A stretch of DNA of 64,000 nucleotides, from positions 496,001 through 560,000 of the forward strand of contig NZ_BMIH01000001.1 in assembly GCF_014641735.1 (NCBI RefSeq), in the 5' to 3' direction. Under the pieces are notes generated by a model that was not told the DNA's origin, did no database searches, and saw only the letters and a program-made list of their open reading frames with translations. A program made the translations under genes and the position numbers. This stretch comes from Sphingomonas metalli (GTDB lineage Bacteria; Pseudomonadota; Alphaproteobacteria; Sphingomonadales; Sphingomonadaceae). This document shows, in pieces, positions 1-9,385 of the stretch. The stretch's first letter is position 1. The number at the start of each line of letters is the position of its first letter.

Positions 1-1
1 C

Positions 2-487
<486 letters not shown>

Positions 488-501
488 TTGCCCTCTCTCG
501 A

Positions 502-539
502 CCGTCGGTGCGTCCTCCCCGCACCGGCGGCTTTTTTTT
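502..539 (+). terminator. Rho-independent terminator of katG
   Basis: An 11-bp stem (502-512 with 520-530, one G-T pair) encloses a 7-base loop and is followed by a run of eight T (532-539). It lies 15 bases after the katG stop. Confidence 0.9.
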
Positions 540-597
540 GGATTTCGTCGCCGCCCGCCGCCTTGGTTCCCGCGGCCTGCCCGCCTATCATGGTCGC

Positions 598-1938
598 ATG
601 AAGCGGCACGTCCTCGCCATCGCGGCGATCATCCTTCTGGCCCTTGCCGGCATCCTCGCCTGGTTCGCCTGGCCCGACACGGCGAAGCTGCCGGTCGAGG
701 CGGTGGCGGGCACCCGGCCAGACATCACCGCCCCGCGCGTCCAGACCATTCCGACGGTGAAGGTCGCCAAGGTCGTCGGCTGGCCCGCCGGCACCACGCC
801 GAAGGCTGCGGACGGGCTGAAGGTCGCCGCCTTTGCCGAGGGGCTGGACCATCCACGCTGGCTCTATCGCCTGCCCAATGGCGACGTGCTGGTGGCCGAG
901 ACCAACAGCCCTCCACGCGAGGGCGGCGGCATCCAGGGCTGGATTATGCGCCTGTTGATGGGCCGGGCGGGTGCGGGCGTGCCCTCCGCCAACCGCATCA
1001 CCCTGCTCCGCGACGCGAATGGCGACGGGGTGGCGGAGCAGCGCAGCGTGTTCATGACCGGGCTCAACTCGCCCTTCGGCATGGCGCTGCTGGACGGCCA
1101 GCTCTACATCGCCAATACAGACGCGCTCGTCCGCGTCCCCTATCGCGACGGCCAGACCCGGATCAACGCGAAGCCGGAGACGGTGGTCAAGCTCAATCCC
1201 GGGGGCAACCACTGGGCGCGCAACGTGATCGCCTCGGCGGACGGCAAGACGCTGTTCGTCAGCGTCGGCTCGTCGAGCAACATCGCCGAAAACGGGATGG
1301 AGGCGGAGAAGTATCGCGCCAACATCCTTCAGGTCTGGCCTGACGGCCACTGGCGCATCTACGGCGCGGGCCTGCGCAACCCGGTCGGCATGGCGATCAA
1401 CCCGGTCACCGGCAATCCGTGGACGGTCGTGAACGAGCGCGACATGCTCGGTTCCGACCTCGCCCCCGACTATCTGACCCAGGTCGAATTCGGCGACCAT
1501 TTCGGCTGGCCCTGGTATTATTGGGGCGGCTATCGTGACGACCGGGTCGAGCCGCGCAACACCGCGCTGCAGGAATATTCCAAGCGGCCCGACTATGCCC
1601 TCGGACCTCATGTCGCCGCACTTGGCCTTGCCTTCTCCGGCGACGTAAAGCTGGGCGGGCGGTTCGGCAGCGGCGCGTTCGTCGGCGAACACGGCTCGTG
1701 GAACCGCAAGCCGGTCTCGGGCTACAAGGTCGTCTACGTTCCCTTCGCGGCCAGCGGCTATCCGGTCGCGGGCGCCAAGCCGGTCGACGTACTGACCGGC
1801 TTCCTCACCGCCGATGGCGACGCCATGGGCCGGCCGGTCGGGGTGATCGGCGACAAGGCGGGCGCGCTGCTGGTCGCGGACGATGTGGGGAACCGGGTGT
1901 GGCGGGTCAGCCCCGCCGGGACGGTCGCGACCCGATAG
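598..1938 (+). CDS. PQQ-dependent sugar (sorbosone-type) dehydrogenase, membrane-anchored
   Basis: This 446-residue protein resembles soluble PQQ glucose/sorbosone dehydrogenases, beta-propeller enzymes that oxidise sugars in the periplasm. A hydrophobic segment at residues 5-23 followed by a W-P rich stretch looks like an uncleaved signal anchor. Family blocks seen are GLRNPVGMAINPVTG, FGDHFGWPWYYWGG and GEHGSWNRKPVSGYK near the C-terminus. The start at 598 is chosen because the hydrophobic anchor begins right after it; the frame is open further upstream but reads through the katG terminator. The next gene begins 3 bp after the stop, suggesting co-transcription. The substrate cannot be read from sequence, and no PQQ synthesis genes are in the window. 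Confidence 0.8.
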   Translation: MKRHVLAIAAIILLALAGILAWFAWPDTAKLPVEAVAGTRPDITAPRVQTIPTVKVAKVVGWPAGTTPKAADGLKVAAFAEGLDHPRWLYRLPNGDVLVAETNSPPREGGGIQGWIMRLLMGRAGAGVPSANRITLLRDANGDGVAEQRSVFMTGLNSPFGMALLDGQLYIANTDALVRVPYRDGQTRINAKPETVVKLNPGGNHWARNVIASADGKTLFVSVGSSSNIAENGMEAEKYRANILQVWPDGHWRIYGAGLRNPVGMAINPVTGNPWTVVNERDMLGSDLAPDYLTQVEFGDHFGWPWYYWGGYRDDRVEPRNTALQEYSKRPDYALGPHVAALGLAFSGDVKLGGRFGSGAFVGEHGSWNRKPVSGYKVVYVPFAASGYPVAGAKPVDVLTGFLTADGDAMGRPVGVIGDKAGALLVADDVGNRVWRVSPAGTVATR

Positions 1939-1941
1939 GCG

Positions 1942-2832
1942 ATGGCGGCCGGCGTGCGACCGAAGCATCGCCGATCCCACTCGCCCCTGCCTCGTTCCGC
2001 CCGCGGTGCGATCCTGACGGGAGTTGCGCTGCTCCACGTCGCGGCGCTGCTGGCGCTGCTGTCGGCCCCGAAGGCGGACATCGCCGTGCGAGACGATCGC
2101 GCCCTGTCGGTATTTGCGGTGCCGCTCCCTACTGCGTCGCCCCGATCCGATCCCGTCGCCCCGGTCGAACGGCCGCAGCAGCGCATCGTGACACGCGCAC
2201 CCGCGGCGCTCCGACCCGTCTCGCCGGGCGGCGGGCGCCCTGCCACACCGCAGATCACCGCCCCCGTCTTTGCCCCGCCGGACCGCCAGCCCGGCTTCGA
2301 CGCGACTCTGGTGTCCAGCGCGCCCCTTCCCCTGTCGGGTGCGCTGCTGCCCGGGCCGGACCTCGACGGCGAAGTCGCCGGCTTTGGGGGACAGGGCGGC
2401 GGGAGCGGCACCGGGACGGGCAGCGGCTCGGGAGCGGGCAAGGGCGGCGGTGGCGGATCGATGCGCCGCGCGCGGTGGATTTACCAGCCCGGCTGGCGCG
2501 AGATGCGTCGCTATTTCCCGAATGCCGGGCTGGCCGCCAACGTGTCGGGCCGTGCGCTTCTCGCCTGCATCGTGCCACGACCGGGTCAGCCCGAACGCTG
2601 TCAGGCGATCGCCGAAGCGCCTGCCGATCTGGGCTTCGGCGCCGCTGCCGTCCGCTTGTCCGAACGCTTCCGCATTCGCCCGGTGCGCGAGGACACGACC
2701 GATCGTGCCGACATCCCGATCATCATTCCGGTCATGTTCCAGATGCGCGGCAAGCCCCTGCCCCCGCCGCTCGCCTGTCCGCGACAATGGTGCGTCGACG
2801 TTCCCGACTACAAGGGCGAGCCGCCGGACTGA
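1942..2832 (+). CDS. TonB-like protein with N-terminal membrane anchor and Gly/Pro-rich linker
   Basis: The 296 residues have the layout of a TonB-family energy transducer. A single membrane segment lies at about residues 24-42. A proline-rich periplasmic stretch and a glycine/serine-rich linker (about 150-172) follow, then a C-terminal domain with the pattern expected of TonB-like folds (GRALLACIV, then a C-x-AIAEAP block, then AVRLSERFRIRPV). No ExbB or ExbD lies beside it. It follows the PQQ dehydrogenase by 3 bp and may be co-expressed. A role in driving an outer-membrane receptor is inferred from architecture only; a secreted scaffold is an alternative. The 3' end faces the next gene with a 3-bp gap. 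Confidence 0.6.
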   Translation: MAAGVRPKHRRSHSPLPRSARGAILTGVALLHVAALLALLSAPKADIAVRDDRALSVFAVPLPTASPRSDPVAPVERPQQRIVTRAPAALRPVSPGGGRPATPQITAPVFAPPDRQPGFDATLVSSAPLPLSGALLPGPDLDGEVAGFGGQGGGSGTGTGSGSGAGKGGGGGSMRRARWIYQPGWREMRRYFPNAGLAANVSGRALLACIVPRPGQPERCQAIAEAPADLGFGAAAVRLSERFRIRPVREDTTDRADIPIIIPVMFQMRGKPLPPPLACPRQWCVDVPDYKGEPPD

Positions 2833-2835
2833 TCG

Positions 2836-3138
2836 CTACTTCAAAAGCTTGGGCGCTTCCCGCTCGATCACCGCCTTCACTTGCCCGGCGAACAGGCCGA
2901 GGAACGCGGGCAGGTCGACGACCGCATGGACCTTGTCCTCGAATACCGTCGCGGTGGAGGCGATCTGCTGGCCCATCGCGCTGACCGTGAAGTGCATCGT
3001 GTCGCCCTCCCATCGATGCGTCACATGGCCGCCTCCGGGAATCTTCTCCGTGATCCGGCTGATCCCGCTGTCGAGCCGCTGCCGCACCCCCGCCTTGCCG
3101 AGCGAGTGCGGGATATCGAGTGAGATCGGCTGACCCAT
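2836..3138 (-). CDS. Polyhydroxyalkanoate-system family protein (small)
   Basis: A 100-residue protein that I recognise as the short polyhydroxyalkanoic-acid-system family found in many proteobacteria. It opens with MGQPISLDIPHSLGK and has a conserved middle with WEGDTMHFTVSAMGQ, then a lysine-rich C-terminus. The family is associated with storage granules, but its biochemical role is unclear. No PHA synthase or phasin lies nearby, so the name describes the family rather than a demonstrated function. It is convergent with the TonB-like gene. Confidence 0.7.
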   Translation of the reverse strand: MGQPISLDIPHSLGKAGVRQRLDSGISRITEKIPGGGHVTHRWEGDTMHFTVSAMGQQIASTATVFEDKVHAVVDLPAFLGLFAGQVKAVIEREAPKLLK

Positions 3139-3273
3139 GGTTCAGCGACGTCCGTGAGGATGGGGGATCATGGCCGGCAGCCTACACCAAGTGAGTATGG
3201 CAGGGAACGGAGAGAAAGGGGCTTGGTGGCTATCGGCTTCCTTCATTGGCTCTGGTTTAAGAAAGACGGGGTT

Positions 3274-3801
3274 ATGATGCTGAACGATCTGGGCACGCGC
3301 ATCTGCATCATGGGACCGTCGAACAGCGGCAAGTCCACCTTGGCGGATGCGATCGGGCGGGCGAAGGGGCTGGAAATCGTCCATCTCGATCGGCTGCATC
3401 ATCTTCCGCATACCGACTGGGTTCCACGCCCGCCCGAAGAGTTCGCCGAGCTGCATGATGCGGCGATCGCCAGCGAGCGTTGGGTGATCGACGGCAACTA
3501 CACCCGGCTTCTCCCGCAGAGGCTGGAGAGGGCGACCGGCCTCATCCTGCTCGACGTTCCGACCGCGACCAGCCTGTTCCGCTATGTGCGGCGCTGTTGG
3601 TTCGAGCGCGAGCGGCGCGGCGCTCTGGAGGGCGGGCTGGATACGGTGAAATGGGACATGATCCATCACATCCTGTTCGCGACCAGAGCCAATCGCCGCC
3701 GCTATCGTACGATGATCGACGGCATCAGCCTGCCCAAGGTGGAGATCGACTCCGCAGCGGAATTGACCGCGTTCTACAGAGCCAATGGTTTGAGGCGCTG
3801 A
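3274..3801 (+). CDS. P-loop small-molecule kinase, adenylate-kinase-like (FlaR/topology-modulation type)
   Basis: About 175 residues. A Walker A loop sits at the N-terminus (GPSNSGKST), followed by HLDRLHHLP, a W-V-I-D-G-N-Y block typical of AAA/adenylate-kinase-like proteins sometimes annotated FlaR, and an arginine-rich lid (RRCWFERERRG). Such proteins probably phosphorylate a small molecule, but the substrate is unknown. The start at 3274 (ATG-ATG) places the P-loop close to the N-terminus as in relatives; the frame is open upstream to 3154 without family-like sequence. Confidence 0.65.
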   Translation: MMLNDLGTRICIMGPSNSGKSTLADAIGRAKGLEIVHLDRLHHLPHTDWVPRPPEEFAELHDAAIASERWVIDGNYTRLLPQRLERATGLILLDVPTATSLFRYVRRCWFERERRGALEGGLDTVKWDMIHHILFATRANRRRYRTMIDGISLPKVEIDSAAELTAFYRANGLRR

Positions 3802-3816
3802 GCCACGATTAGCCAT

Positions 3817-4332
3817 ATGCGCATCCCCAAAGAAGGGTTCGGCTGCTATACCGAGCACATGGCAGTCTCTCCGGCTCTGTCCGCATCGTTGCGCGCGATC
3901 AGTTGCGTCATGGCTGGCGCGCAGGATGACTGGTGGATCATCGGGAGCGCCGCGGTCGCCCTTCACGGTGCCGATCCGGGCGATGTGGCGGATGTGGACG
4001 TGTTGCTGAGCGTTGCCGATGCAGAGCGCATCCTGCCGGGAGTCGGTGTCCCGCTGCGCCGGGGATCGGGCAATGCGGCGTTCCGATCCAGCCTTTTCGG
4101 CATCTGGCTCGGGACCGGATTGCCGGTGGAGTTCATGGCCGACTTCCACCACCAGTGCGACGGCATCTGGCGAACGGTCCGCCCGGCAACACGACAGGCG
4201 ATCGCGGTTGAAGGCGGGATGGTCTTCATCCCGGAAAGACGCGAGCTACAGGCGATACTTGCGGCTTTCGGCCGCCCCAAGGATATGGCGCGCGGGCGGA
4301 GCCTTGCTGCGGTCGCAAGGGACACGCCGTGA
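3817..4332 (+). CDS. Nucleotidyltransferase-fold protein, function unknown
   Basis: The 171-residue protein contains the signature of the minimal nucleotidyltransferase fold, IIGSAAVALHGA followed by DVADVDVLLS. This matches the helix-turn G-S plus D-x-D pattern of AbiEii/MNT-like and kanamycin-nucleotidyltransferase-like proteins. ATG codons at 3817 and 3859 are both possible; the core begins after the second. It starts 15 bp after the kinase-like gene, so the two may share a transcript. There is no partner HEPN protein beside it, which argues against a standard MNT/HEPN toxin-antitoxin pair. Confidence 0.5.
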   Translation: MRIPKEGFGCYTEHMAVSPALSASLRAISCVMAGAQDDWWIIGSAAVALHGADPGDVADVDVLLSVADAERILPGVGVPLRRGSGNAAFRSSLFGIWLGTGLPVEFMADFHHQCDGIWRTVRPATRQAIAVEGGMVFIPERRELQAILAAFGRPKDMARGRSLAAVARDTP

Positions 4333-4470
4333 CGCTCGCCAGCCGGCCGCGGAAAACGGGCCGGATAGCGGATCAGCGGCACCCGGCTCGCCCGACATCG
4401 ACCGCGATCGTGGCCTCTGGGCTTTGCCCCCGCATTGCGGATGACACATACACCACCCATAGGTCGCGCC

Positions 4471-6000
4471 ATGACCCGCCTTCCCGCCCTCGTCTGCATC
4501 CTGCTCGGCGCGTTTGCCGCGTGCGGGTTCGCGCCGCTCGACCTGTGGCCGCTGGCGCTGGCCTGTTTGGCGGGATGGATGGCGCTGGTCCATGCCGCGC
4601 CCACGCAGCGGTCCGCGCTGTGGCGCGGGTGGCTGTTCGGGCTGGGGCATTTCACGATCAACAACAACTGGTTCCAGCACGCCTTCGACTTTCAGGACAA
4701 GATGCCGCCGGTGCTGGGCTATTTTGCCGCGGTCGGGCTGGCGCTGTATCTGGCGGTGTTTCCCATGGTCGCGGCCGGGATCGCGTGGCGGGTGCGCGGG
4801 CCGGGCAAGCGGCCTGATGCCTCGTACGTCCTAATCTTCGCCGCCGCATGGATCGGAACCGAATATCTCCGCGCGATCCTGTTCACCGGCTATGCCTGGG
4901 ATCCGCTGGCGGTGATGTGGCTGCCGGTGATCGGGATCGCGCGCGTATCGGCGCTGATCGGCACCTATGCGCTGTCGGGGCTGACAATCGTGCTCGCGGG
5001 GGCGCTGCTGCTGCTCGTACAGCGCCGCTGGGCGCTGCCGGCGGTCGCGCTGCCCGCCGCCGCGCTTGCCGCCCTCTCCGCCCTGTGGACCGGTGCACCC
5101 GCCGCGCCCGCCAGCGCGCCCCGCGTCCGCGTGATCCAGCCGAATATCGGCAACGAGGCGCGCACCAATGCGGGCGAGCGCTCGCTTCAGACGCTGATCC
5201 GCCTGTCGGGCCGGCCCGGGCCGGTGCCGCGGCTGGTCGTCTGGCCGGAGGGGCTGATCCTCGACCTGCTCGAAAGCGGCTATCCCGACTATATCTACGG
5301 CGACCGCCGACCCTTTCCGCTGCGGTCCCGGATCGCCGATGTGCTCGGCCCGCGCGACATGGTGATGACCAATGCCAACCGGCTCGCCTTCGACCGCAAG
5401 GACGATCTGACCGGCGCGGCCAATGCGGTGCTGGCGATCGGCCCCGACGCGCAGATCCACGGCACCTACGACAAGGCGCATCTCGTTCCCTATGGCGAAT
5501 ATCTGCCGATGCCGTGGCTGCTGAAGCCCCTCGGCCTCGCGCGGCTGGTGCCCGGCGACATGGACTTCACTCCCGGCCCCGGCCCGCGCGCGCTCGACTG
5601 GCCGGCGTTCGGACCGGTGGGCGTGCAGATCTGCTACGAGATCATCTTCTCCGGTCGGGTGGTCGACGAAGCACGTCGGCCGCGGCTGATCTTCAATCCG
5701 TCGAACGACGCCTGGTTCGGCCGCTGGGGCCCGCCCCAGCATCTGGCGCAGGCGCGGCTGCGCGCGATCGAGGAGGGGCTGCCGATCGTCCGCGCGACCC
5801 CGACCGGCATCTCGGCGATCATCGCCGCCGACGGCCGCCTGCTCGCCACCGTTCCGCACGAGACCGCCGGCGCGATCGAGGCGCCGGTCCCCCCCGCCCT
5901 GCCCCCGACCCTGTTCGCGCGGGTCGGCAATGCGATGGCCGCGATCGTCGCAGCAATGCTTCTCACCGCTGCGATTGCCATTCAACGGCGGGCGCGATAG
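4471..6000 (+). CDS. lnt: Apolipoprotein N-acyltransferase
   Basis: This 509-residue inner-membrane enzyme adds the third acyl chain to the N-terminal cysteine of lipoproteins. The N-terminal ~220 residues form several hydrophobic helices. The following nitrilase-like periplasmic domain carries the Glu-Lys-Cys triad: E in [10 protein letters not shown] in [12 protein letters not shown] and C in [10 protein letters not shown] final hydrophobic helix precedes the stop. The start at 4471 (MTRLPALV) leads straight into the first membrane helix; an ATG at 4441 would add ten residues. It is followed after only 41 bp by metK. Confidence 0.93.
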   Translation: MTRLPALVCILLGAFAACGFAPLDLWPLALACLAGWMALVHAAPTQRSALWRGWLFGLGHFTINNNWFQHAFDFQDKMPPVLGYFAAVGLALYLAVFPMVAAGIAWRVRGPGKRPDASYVLIFAAAWIGTEYLRAILFTGYAWDPLAVMWLPVIGIARVSALIGTYALSGLTIVLAGALLLLVQRRWALPAVALPAAALAALSALWTGAPAAPASAPRVRVIQPNIGNEARTNAGERSLQTLIRLSGRPGPVPRLVVWPEGLILDLLESGYPDYIYGDRRPFPLRSRIADVLGPRDMVMTNANRLAFDRKDDLTGAANAVLAIGPDAQIHGTYDKAHLVPYGEYLPMPWLLKPLGLARLVPGDMDFTPGPGPRALDWPAFGPVGVQICYEIIFSGRVVDEARRPRLIFNPSNDAWFGRWGPPQHLAQARLRAIEEGLPIVRATPTGISAIIAADGRLLATVPHETAGAIEAPVPPALPPTLFARVGNAMAAIVAAMLLTAAIAIQRRAR

Positions 6001-6005
6001 GAGCC

Positions 6006-6027
6006 GATATAAAGCTATCTTTATATC
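6006..6027. promoter_or_regulatory. Perfect palindrome in the metK leader, candidate operator
   Basis: Arms GATATAAAG (6006-6014) and CTTTATATC (6019-6027) are perfectly complementary around the 4-base spacer CTAT. It sits 6 bp after the lnt stop and 14 bp before the metK start. ATAAAG/CTTTAT palindromes of this kind are, from general knowledge, typical of ArsR-family SAM/SAH-responsive repressors of methionine-cycle genes in alphaproteobacteria. The regulator assignment is inference; the DNA could also fold as an mRNA hairpin. Confidence 0.65.
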
Positions 6028-6041
6028 GTTATGAGGCCCCG

Positions 6042-7259
6042 ATGCGCTCTTCCTACATCTTCACCTCCGAATCGGTGTCGGAAGGGCACCCGGACAAGGT
6101 CGCCGACCAGATCAGCGACACGATCGTCGACCTGTTCCTGTCCAAGGACCCGGAGGCGCGGATCGCCTGCGAGACGCTGACCACCACCAATCTCGTCGTG
6201 CTGGCGGGCGAGATTCGCTGCCGCGGCGTGTACGAGAATGGCGAATGGGCCGAGGGCGCGCTCGCCGAGATCGAGGCGGCGGTCCGCGCCACGGTGAAGC
6301 GGATCGGCTACGAGCAGTCGGGCTTCCACTGGAACGAATTCACCTTCGAGAACAATTTGCACGGCCAGTCGGCGGAAATCGCGATGGGCGTGGACGAGGG
6401 CGCCAACAAGGACGAGGGCGCGGGCGACCAGGGCATCATGTTCGGCTATGCGACCGACGAAACGCCCGGGCTGATGCCGGCGACGCTCTATTACAGCCAC
6501 AAGATCCTCGAGACGATGGCGGCCGACCGGCATTCGGGCAAGGCCCCCTTCCTGGAGCCGGACGCCAAGAGCCAGGTCACGCTGCAATACGAGAATGGCG
6601 TGCCGGTCCGCGCGACCGCGCTGGTCGTCTCGACCCAGCACAAGGCGGGCTATTGCCTGCAGGGCCAGAACGCCGATCCGGCCAAGTACGAGGAACTGCG
6701 CAGCTATGTCGCGGGCGTGCTGACGAGCGTGCTGCCCGACGGCTTCGTCACCGACGCGACCAAGGTCTATATCAATCCCACCGGCGCGTTCGAGATCGGC
6801 GGGCCGGACGGTGACGCGGGCCTGACCGGGCGCAAGATCATCGTCGACACCTATGGCGGCGCGGCCCCGCATGGCGGCGGCGCGTTCAGCGGCAAGGATC
6901 CGACCAAGGTCGATCGCTCGGCCGCCTATGTCGCGCGCTATCTCGCCAAGAACGTCGTCGCCGCGGGGCTCGCCAAGCGGTGCACGATCCAGCTCTCCTA
7001 TGCGATCGGCGTCGCCGAGCCGCTCTCGGTCTATGTCGACACGCACGGCACAGGCACTGTCGACGAGGCGAAGCTGGAAGAGGTGCTGCCGCGCCTCGTC
7101 CGCCTGACGCCCAAGGGCATCCGCCAGCATCTGAAGCTCAACGCCCCCATCTATGTGAAGTCGGCGGCGTACGGCCATTTCGGCCGCGAGCCGGAGGGTG
7201 ACCTGTTCACCTGGGAGCGCACCGATCTGGTCTACGCGCTGAAGGCTGCGGTGGCATAA
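6042..7259 (+). CDS. metK: S-adenosylmethionine synthetase
   Basis: The 405-residue enzyme makes SAM from methionine and ATP in the cytosol. It begins with [19 protein letters not shown], the standard family start with its substrate-binding histidine. [13 protein letters not shown] and the flexible [17 protein letters not shown] segment, with its catalytic lysines and aspartate, are intact. Length is slightly above the common 380-400. A short palindrome lies 14 bp upstream, suggesting methionine- or SAH-linked control. A hairpin follows the stop. Confidence 0.97.
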   Translation: MRSSYIFTSESVSEGHPDKVADQISDTIVDLFLSKDPEARIACETLTTTNLVVLAGEIRCRGVYENGEWAEGALAEIEAAVRATVKRIGYEQSGFHWNEFTFENNLHGQSAEIAMGVDEGANKDEGAGDQGIMFGYATDETPGLMPATLYYSHKILETMAADRHSGKAPFLEPDAKSQVTLQYENGVPVRATALVVSTQHKAGYCLQGQNADPAKYEELRSYVAGVLTSVLPDGFVTDATKVYINPTGAFEIGGPDGDAGLTGRKIIVDTYGGAAPHGGGAFSGKDPTKVDRSAAYVARYLAKNVVAAGLAKRCTIQLSYAIGVAEPLSVYVDTHGTGTVDEAKLEEVLPRLVRLTPKGIRQHLKLNAPIYVKSAAYGHFGREPEGDLFTWERTDLVYALKAAVA

Positions 7260-7281
7260 GCCCATCCCATCGATGAGGCGG

Positions 7282-7312
7282 AACCCGGCGCGGCGAAGGC
7301 CGTCGCCGGGTT
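7282..7312 (+). terminator. Probable terminator hairpin after metK
   Basis: AACCCGGCG (7282-7290) pairs with CGCCGGGTT (7304-7312). The T tract is short (TTT), so termination strength is uncertain. Confidence 0.6.
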
Positions 7313-7354
7313 TCGTGCATCTGGGGCAGATCGCGCGAGCCTCAGCCCACCCCC

Positions 7355-8245
7355 TCACGCCCGCGGATGCGCGTTGCGGTAGACGTCGAGCAGGTGCGCC
7401 GCATCGACGGCCGTGTAGATCTGGGTCGAGGCGAGGCTCGCATGGCCGAGCAGTTCCTGCAACGCGCGCAGGTCCGCGCCGCGGCCCAGCAGATGGGTCG
7501 CGAAGCTGTGGCGGAGCGCGTGCGGCGTGGTGCGTTCGCCCAGCCCCAGCCGGCCCCGCGCCCCCTGCACGGCGCGCCGGATGATCGCGGGATCGAGCGG
7601 ACCGCCCCGCGCGCCGCGGAACAGCGGCTCGGCGCGGACGATCGGCCAGGGCGATTGGCGGGCATAGGCCTCCACCGCGGCGCGGACCTGGGGCAGCAGC
7701 GGCACCGTCCGGGTTCTGGCCCGCTTGCCGGTCACCGCGAGGGTCTCGCCCAGCGGCAGGATGCCGCCGGTCAGCGCCAGCGCCTCGCCGATGCGCAGCC
7801 CCGCGCCATAGAGCAGCATCAGAACCGCCCAGTCGCGTGCGGCGATCCAGGGCTCGCGCGCCTCGTCCGCCACCTCTCCGGCCAGCGCGACAATGTCGTC
7901 GGGGCTGACCGGGCGCGGCACCGCGCGCGCCTTGCGCGGGCCCTTGAGCGGCGGGACGACGATGCCGGCAAAGGCCAGGAAGCCGCGCACCGCCGACAGT
8001 TCGCGCGCGGCCGAGGCGTTGGTCAGCCCCTCGCCGCGACGATGGGCGAGATAGGCGCGCAGGTCCGCGGTCCCGATCGCCGCCAGCGCGGCCGCATCGA
8101 CCGCTCCGCCCCAGTGCCGCGCCAGGAAGCCGAGCAGGCGCTCCGCCGTCGCATGATAGGCGCGCACCGTGTGCGGCGAGCGTCGCCGGTCGCGGGCGAG
8201 ATGCGCGGCGAACTGGGTCGCGAGCGGATGCGGAAGGCCGGCCAT
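7355..8245 (-). CDS. xerC: Tyrosine recombinase XerC/XerD family
   Basis: A 296-residue tyrosine recombinase of the type that resolves chromosome dimers at dif with FtsK. An N-terminal SAM-like DNA-binding domain (about residues 10-95) precedes the catalytic domain. The catalytic set is present: R in [11 protein letters not shown] in [13 protein letters not shown] and R in [12 protein letters not shown], and the nucleophilic Y in STQIYTAVD. The ATG at 8245 (MAGLPHPLA) is preferred over an upstream GTG at 8284. The XerC rather than XerD assignment is the more likely by overall look but was not tested by phylogeny. There is no nearby phage gene or attachment repeat, so a chromosomal Xer role is favoured over an integrase. 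Confidence 0.8.
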   Translation of the reverse strand: MAGLPHPLATQFAAHLARDRRRSPHTVRAYHATAERLLGFLARHWGGAVDAAALAAIGTADLRAYLAHRRGEGLTNASAARELSAVRGFLAFAGIVVPPLKGPRKARAVPRPVSPDDIVALAGEVADEAREPWIAARDWAVLMLLYGAGLRIGEALALTGGILPLGETLAVTGKRARTRTVPLLPQVRAAVEAYARQSPWPIVRAEPLFRGARGGPLDPAIIRRAVQGARGRLGLGERTTPHALRHSFATHLLGRGADLRALQELLGHASLASTQIYTAVDAAHLLDVYRNAHPRA

Positions 8246-8412
8246 GGCCGGATCATAGCGCAATGTCGCGAATATGGTGCGCACGATCGGCGAGGCCCGG
8301 CCCCGCGCCTACCCGATTTAGCGAAGGAGCCCATGCACCTTGCCGCGCATCACGGCGGTCGTCGGCGTCGCGCAGCGGCAGCGGCAAGCGGTCCGCTACG
8401 CCTGACATGAAA

Positions 8413-8440
8413 GGGGCCGCCGGATCGCTCCGGCGGCCCC
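8413..8440 (-). terminator. Hairpin terminator downstream of the PEP-CTERM gene
   Basis: GGGGCCGCCGG (8413-8423) pairs perfectly with CCGGCGGCCCC (8430-8440) around a 6-base loop. It lies 23 bp past the stop of the leftward gene. Only three T follow on the minus strand. Confidence 0.6.
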
Positions 8441-8463
8441 CTCGATCGTCTGGCCCGAGACGA

Positions 8464-9123
8464 TCAGGCGAAGCGCACGGCGCTGTTGCGGCGGCGATAG
8501 CGCGCGGTCGCGCCGACCATGCCGAAGCCGAGCAGCATCATCGCCCAGGTCGCCGGTTCCGGCACCGCCGTGGTGATGGGGGTCGAGTTGAAGGTGTAGA
8601 AGCGATCCGTCGAGTTGACGTCGCCCGAGAAGGTCACCTGCGCGCTGGTGCCGTCGCTGAACTGCGCGACCGCGGTGTTGGTGCCGGCGAACAGCGCGTT
8701 GCGATAGTTGACGGTGCCCGGACCCATGTCGATCGAGAACACCGAATAGGCACCCGGATCGAACGCGGTCGCGCCATAGTTGAGCGTCACCACCTTCGAC
8801 GTCGCGGTCACCGCGGGGTTGCTCGCCGCCGGGCTGCCGTCGCCGCCGAGGCCGATGCCGGCCGAACCCGCCCCGAAATTGCTCACCGAACCGAAGGTAA
8901 AGGCAGTCGTCGCATCCAGCGTCAGCGTCAGCGAGGTGATGGTCGGCAGCAGGTTGGTGCCGGTGGTCGTGTCGTTGACGAACTTGAACTTGGGAATGTC
9001 GTTGGTGCCGCCACCGTTCGGGTTGGGCACGGTGCCCAGCTCGACATAGAAGCTGGCTGCGGCGGCCGGCGCAGCGGCCAGCAGCATCGCACCGGCCAGA
9101 GCGGCCGCGAGTGTCTTGCGCAT
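8464..9123 (-). CDS. PEPxxWA-CTERM sorting-domain secreted protein
   Basis: A 219-residue exported protein with a clear signal peptide (MRKTLAAALAGAMLLAAAPAAA) and a C-terminal tripartite sorting tail. The tail is VPEPATWAMMLLGFG, a hydrophobic helix, then ARYRRR. This PEP-CTERM tail is recognised by exosortase, which processes proteins bound for the cell surface or extracellular matrix. The body is Thr/Ser/Asn/Gly-rich with a likely beta-sandwich character and no recognisable enzyme motif. No exosortase or polysaccharide cluster lies next to it. The ATG at 9123 precedes the signal peptide. Confidence 0.85.
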   Translation of the reverse strand: MRKTLAAALAGAMLLAAAPAAAASFYVELGTVPNPNGGGTNDIPKFKFVNDTTTGTNLLPTITSLTLTLDATTAFTFGSVSNFGAGSAGIGLGGDGSPAASNPAVTATSKVVTLNYGATAFDPGAYSVFSIDMGPGTVNYRNALFAGTNTAVAQFSDGTSAQVTFSGDVNSTDRFYTFNSTPITTAVPEPATWAMMLLGFGMVGATARYRRRNSAVRFA

Positions 9124-9385
9124 GATAGTCTCCCCTGCCGGGCCCCGAAGCCCCCTCGGCCCGTCCCCGGCAACCAATCCCTGAACAGAACAAGAAGGGG
9201 AGTCAATCGAGCTATCTGACTCAGATTGTTCGTTTTTCCGCCGAAATGTCCGGCATAATCGATTGCATTGTTCCGTCGCGAGACAGTTCTAACATCCATT
9301 AGGTTTGCCACGGTGCAGGCCCGGAGGACCGGTCGCGTCCGCCCTGCCTTTCCCCGACCGTGCCGCCGCCCCATATAGCGGCACC

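Noticed and set aside
3817..4332. MNT-type antitoxin of a toxin-antitoxin pair
   Set aside because: The fold fits, but no HEPN partner lies on either side; the upstream neighbour is a P-loop kinase.
7355..8245. Xer recombinase as an integrase of a mobile island
   Set aside because: No adjacent tRNA, attachment repeats or phage genes; sequence fits a chromosomal Xer protein.
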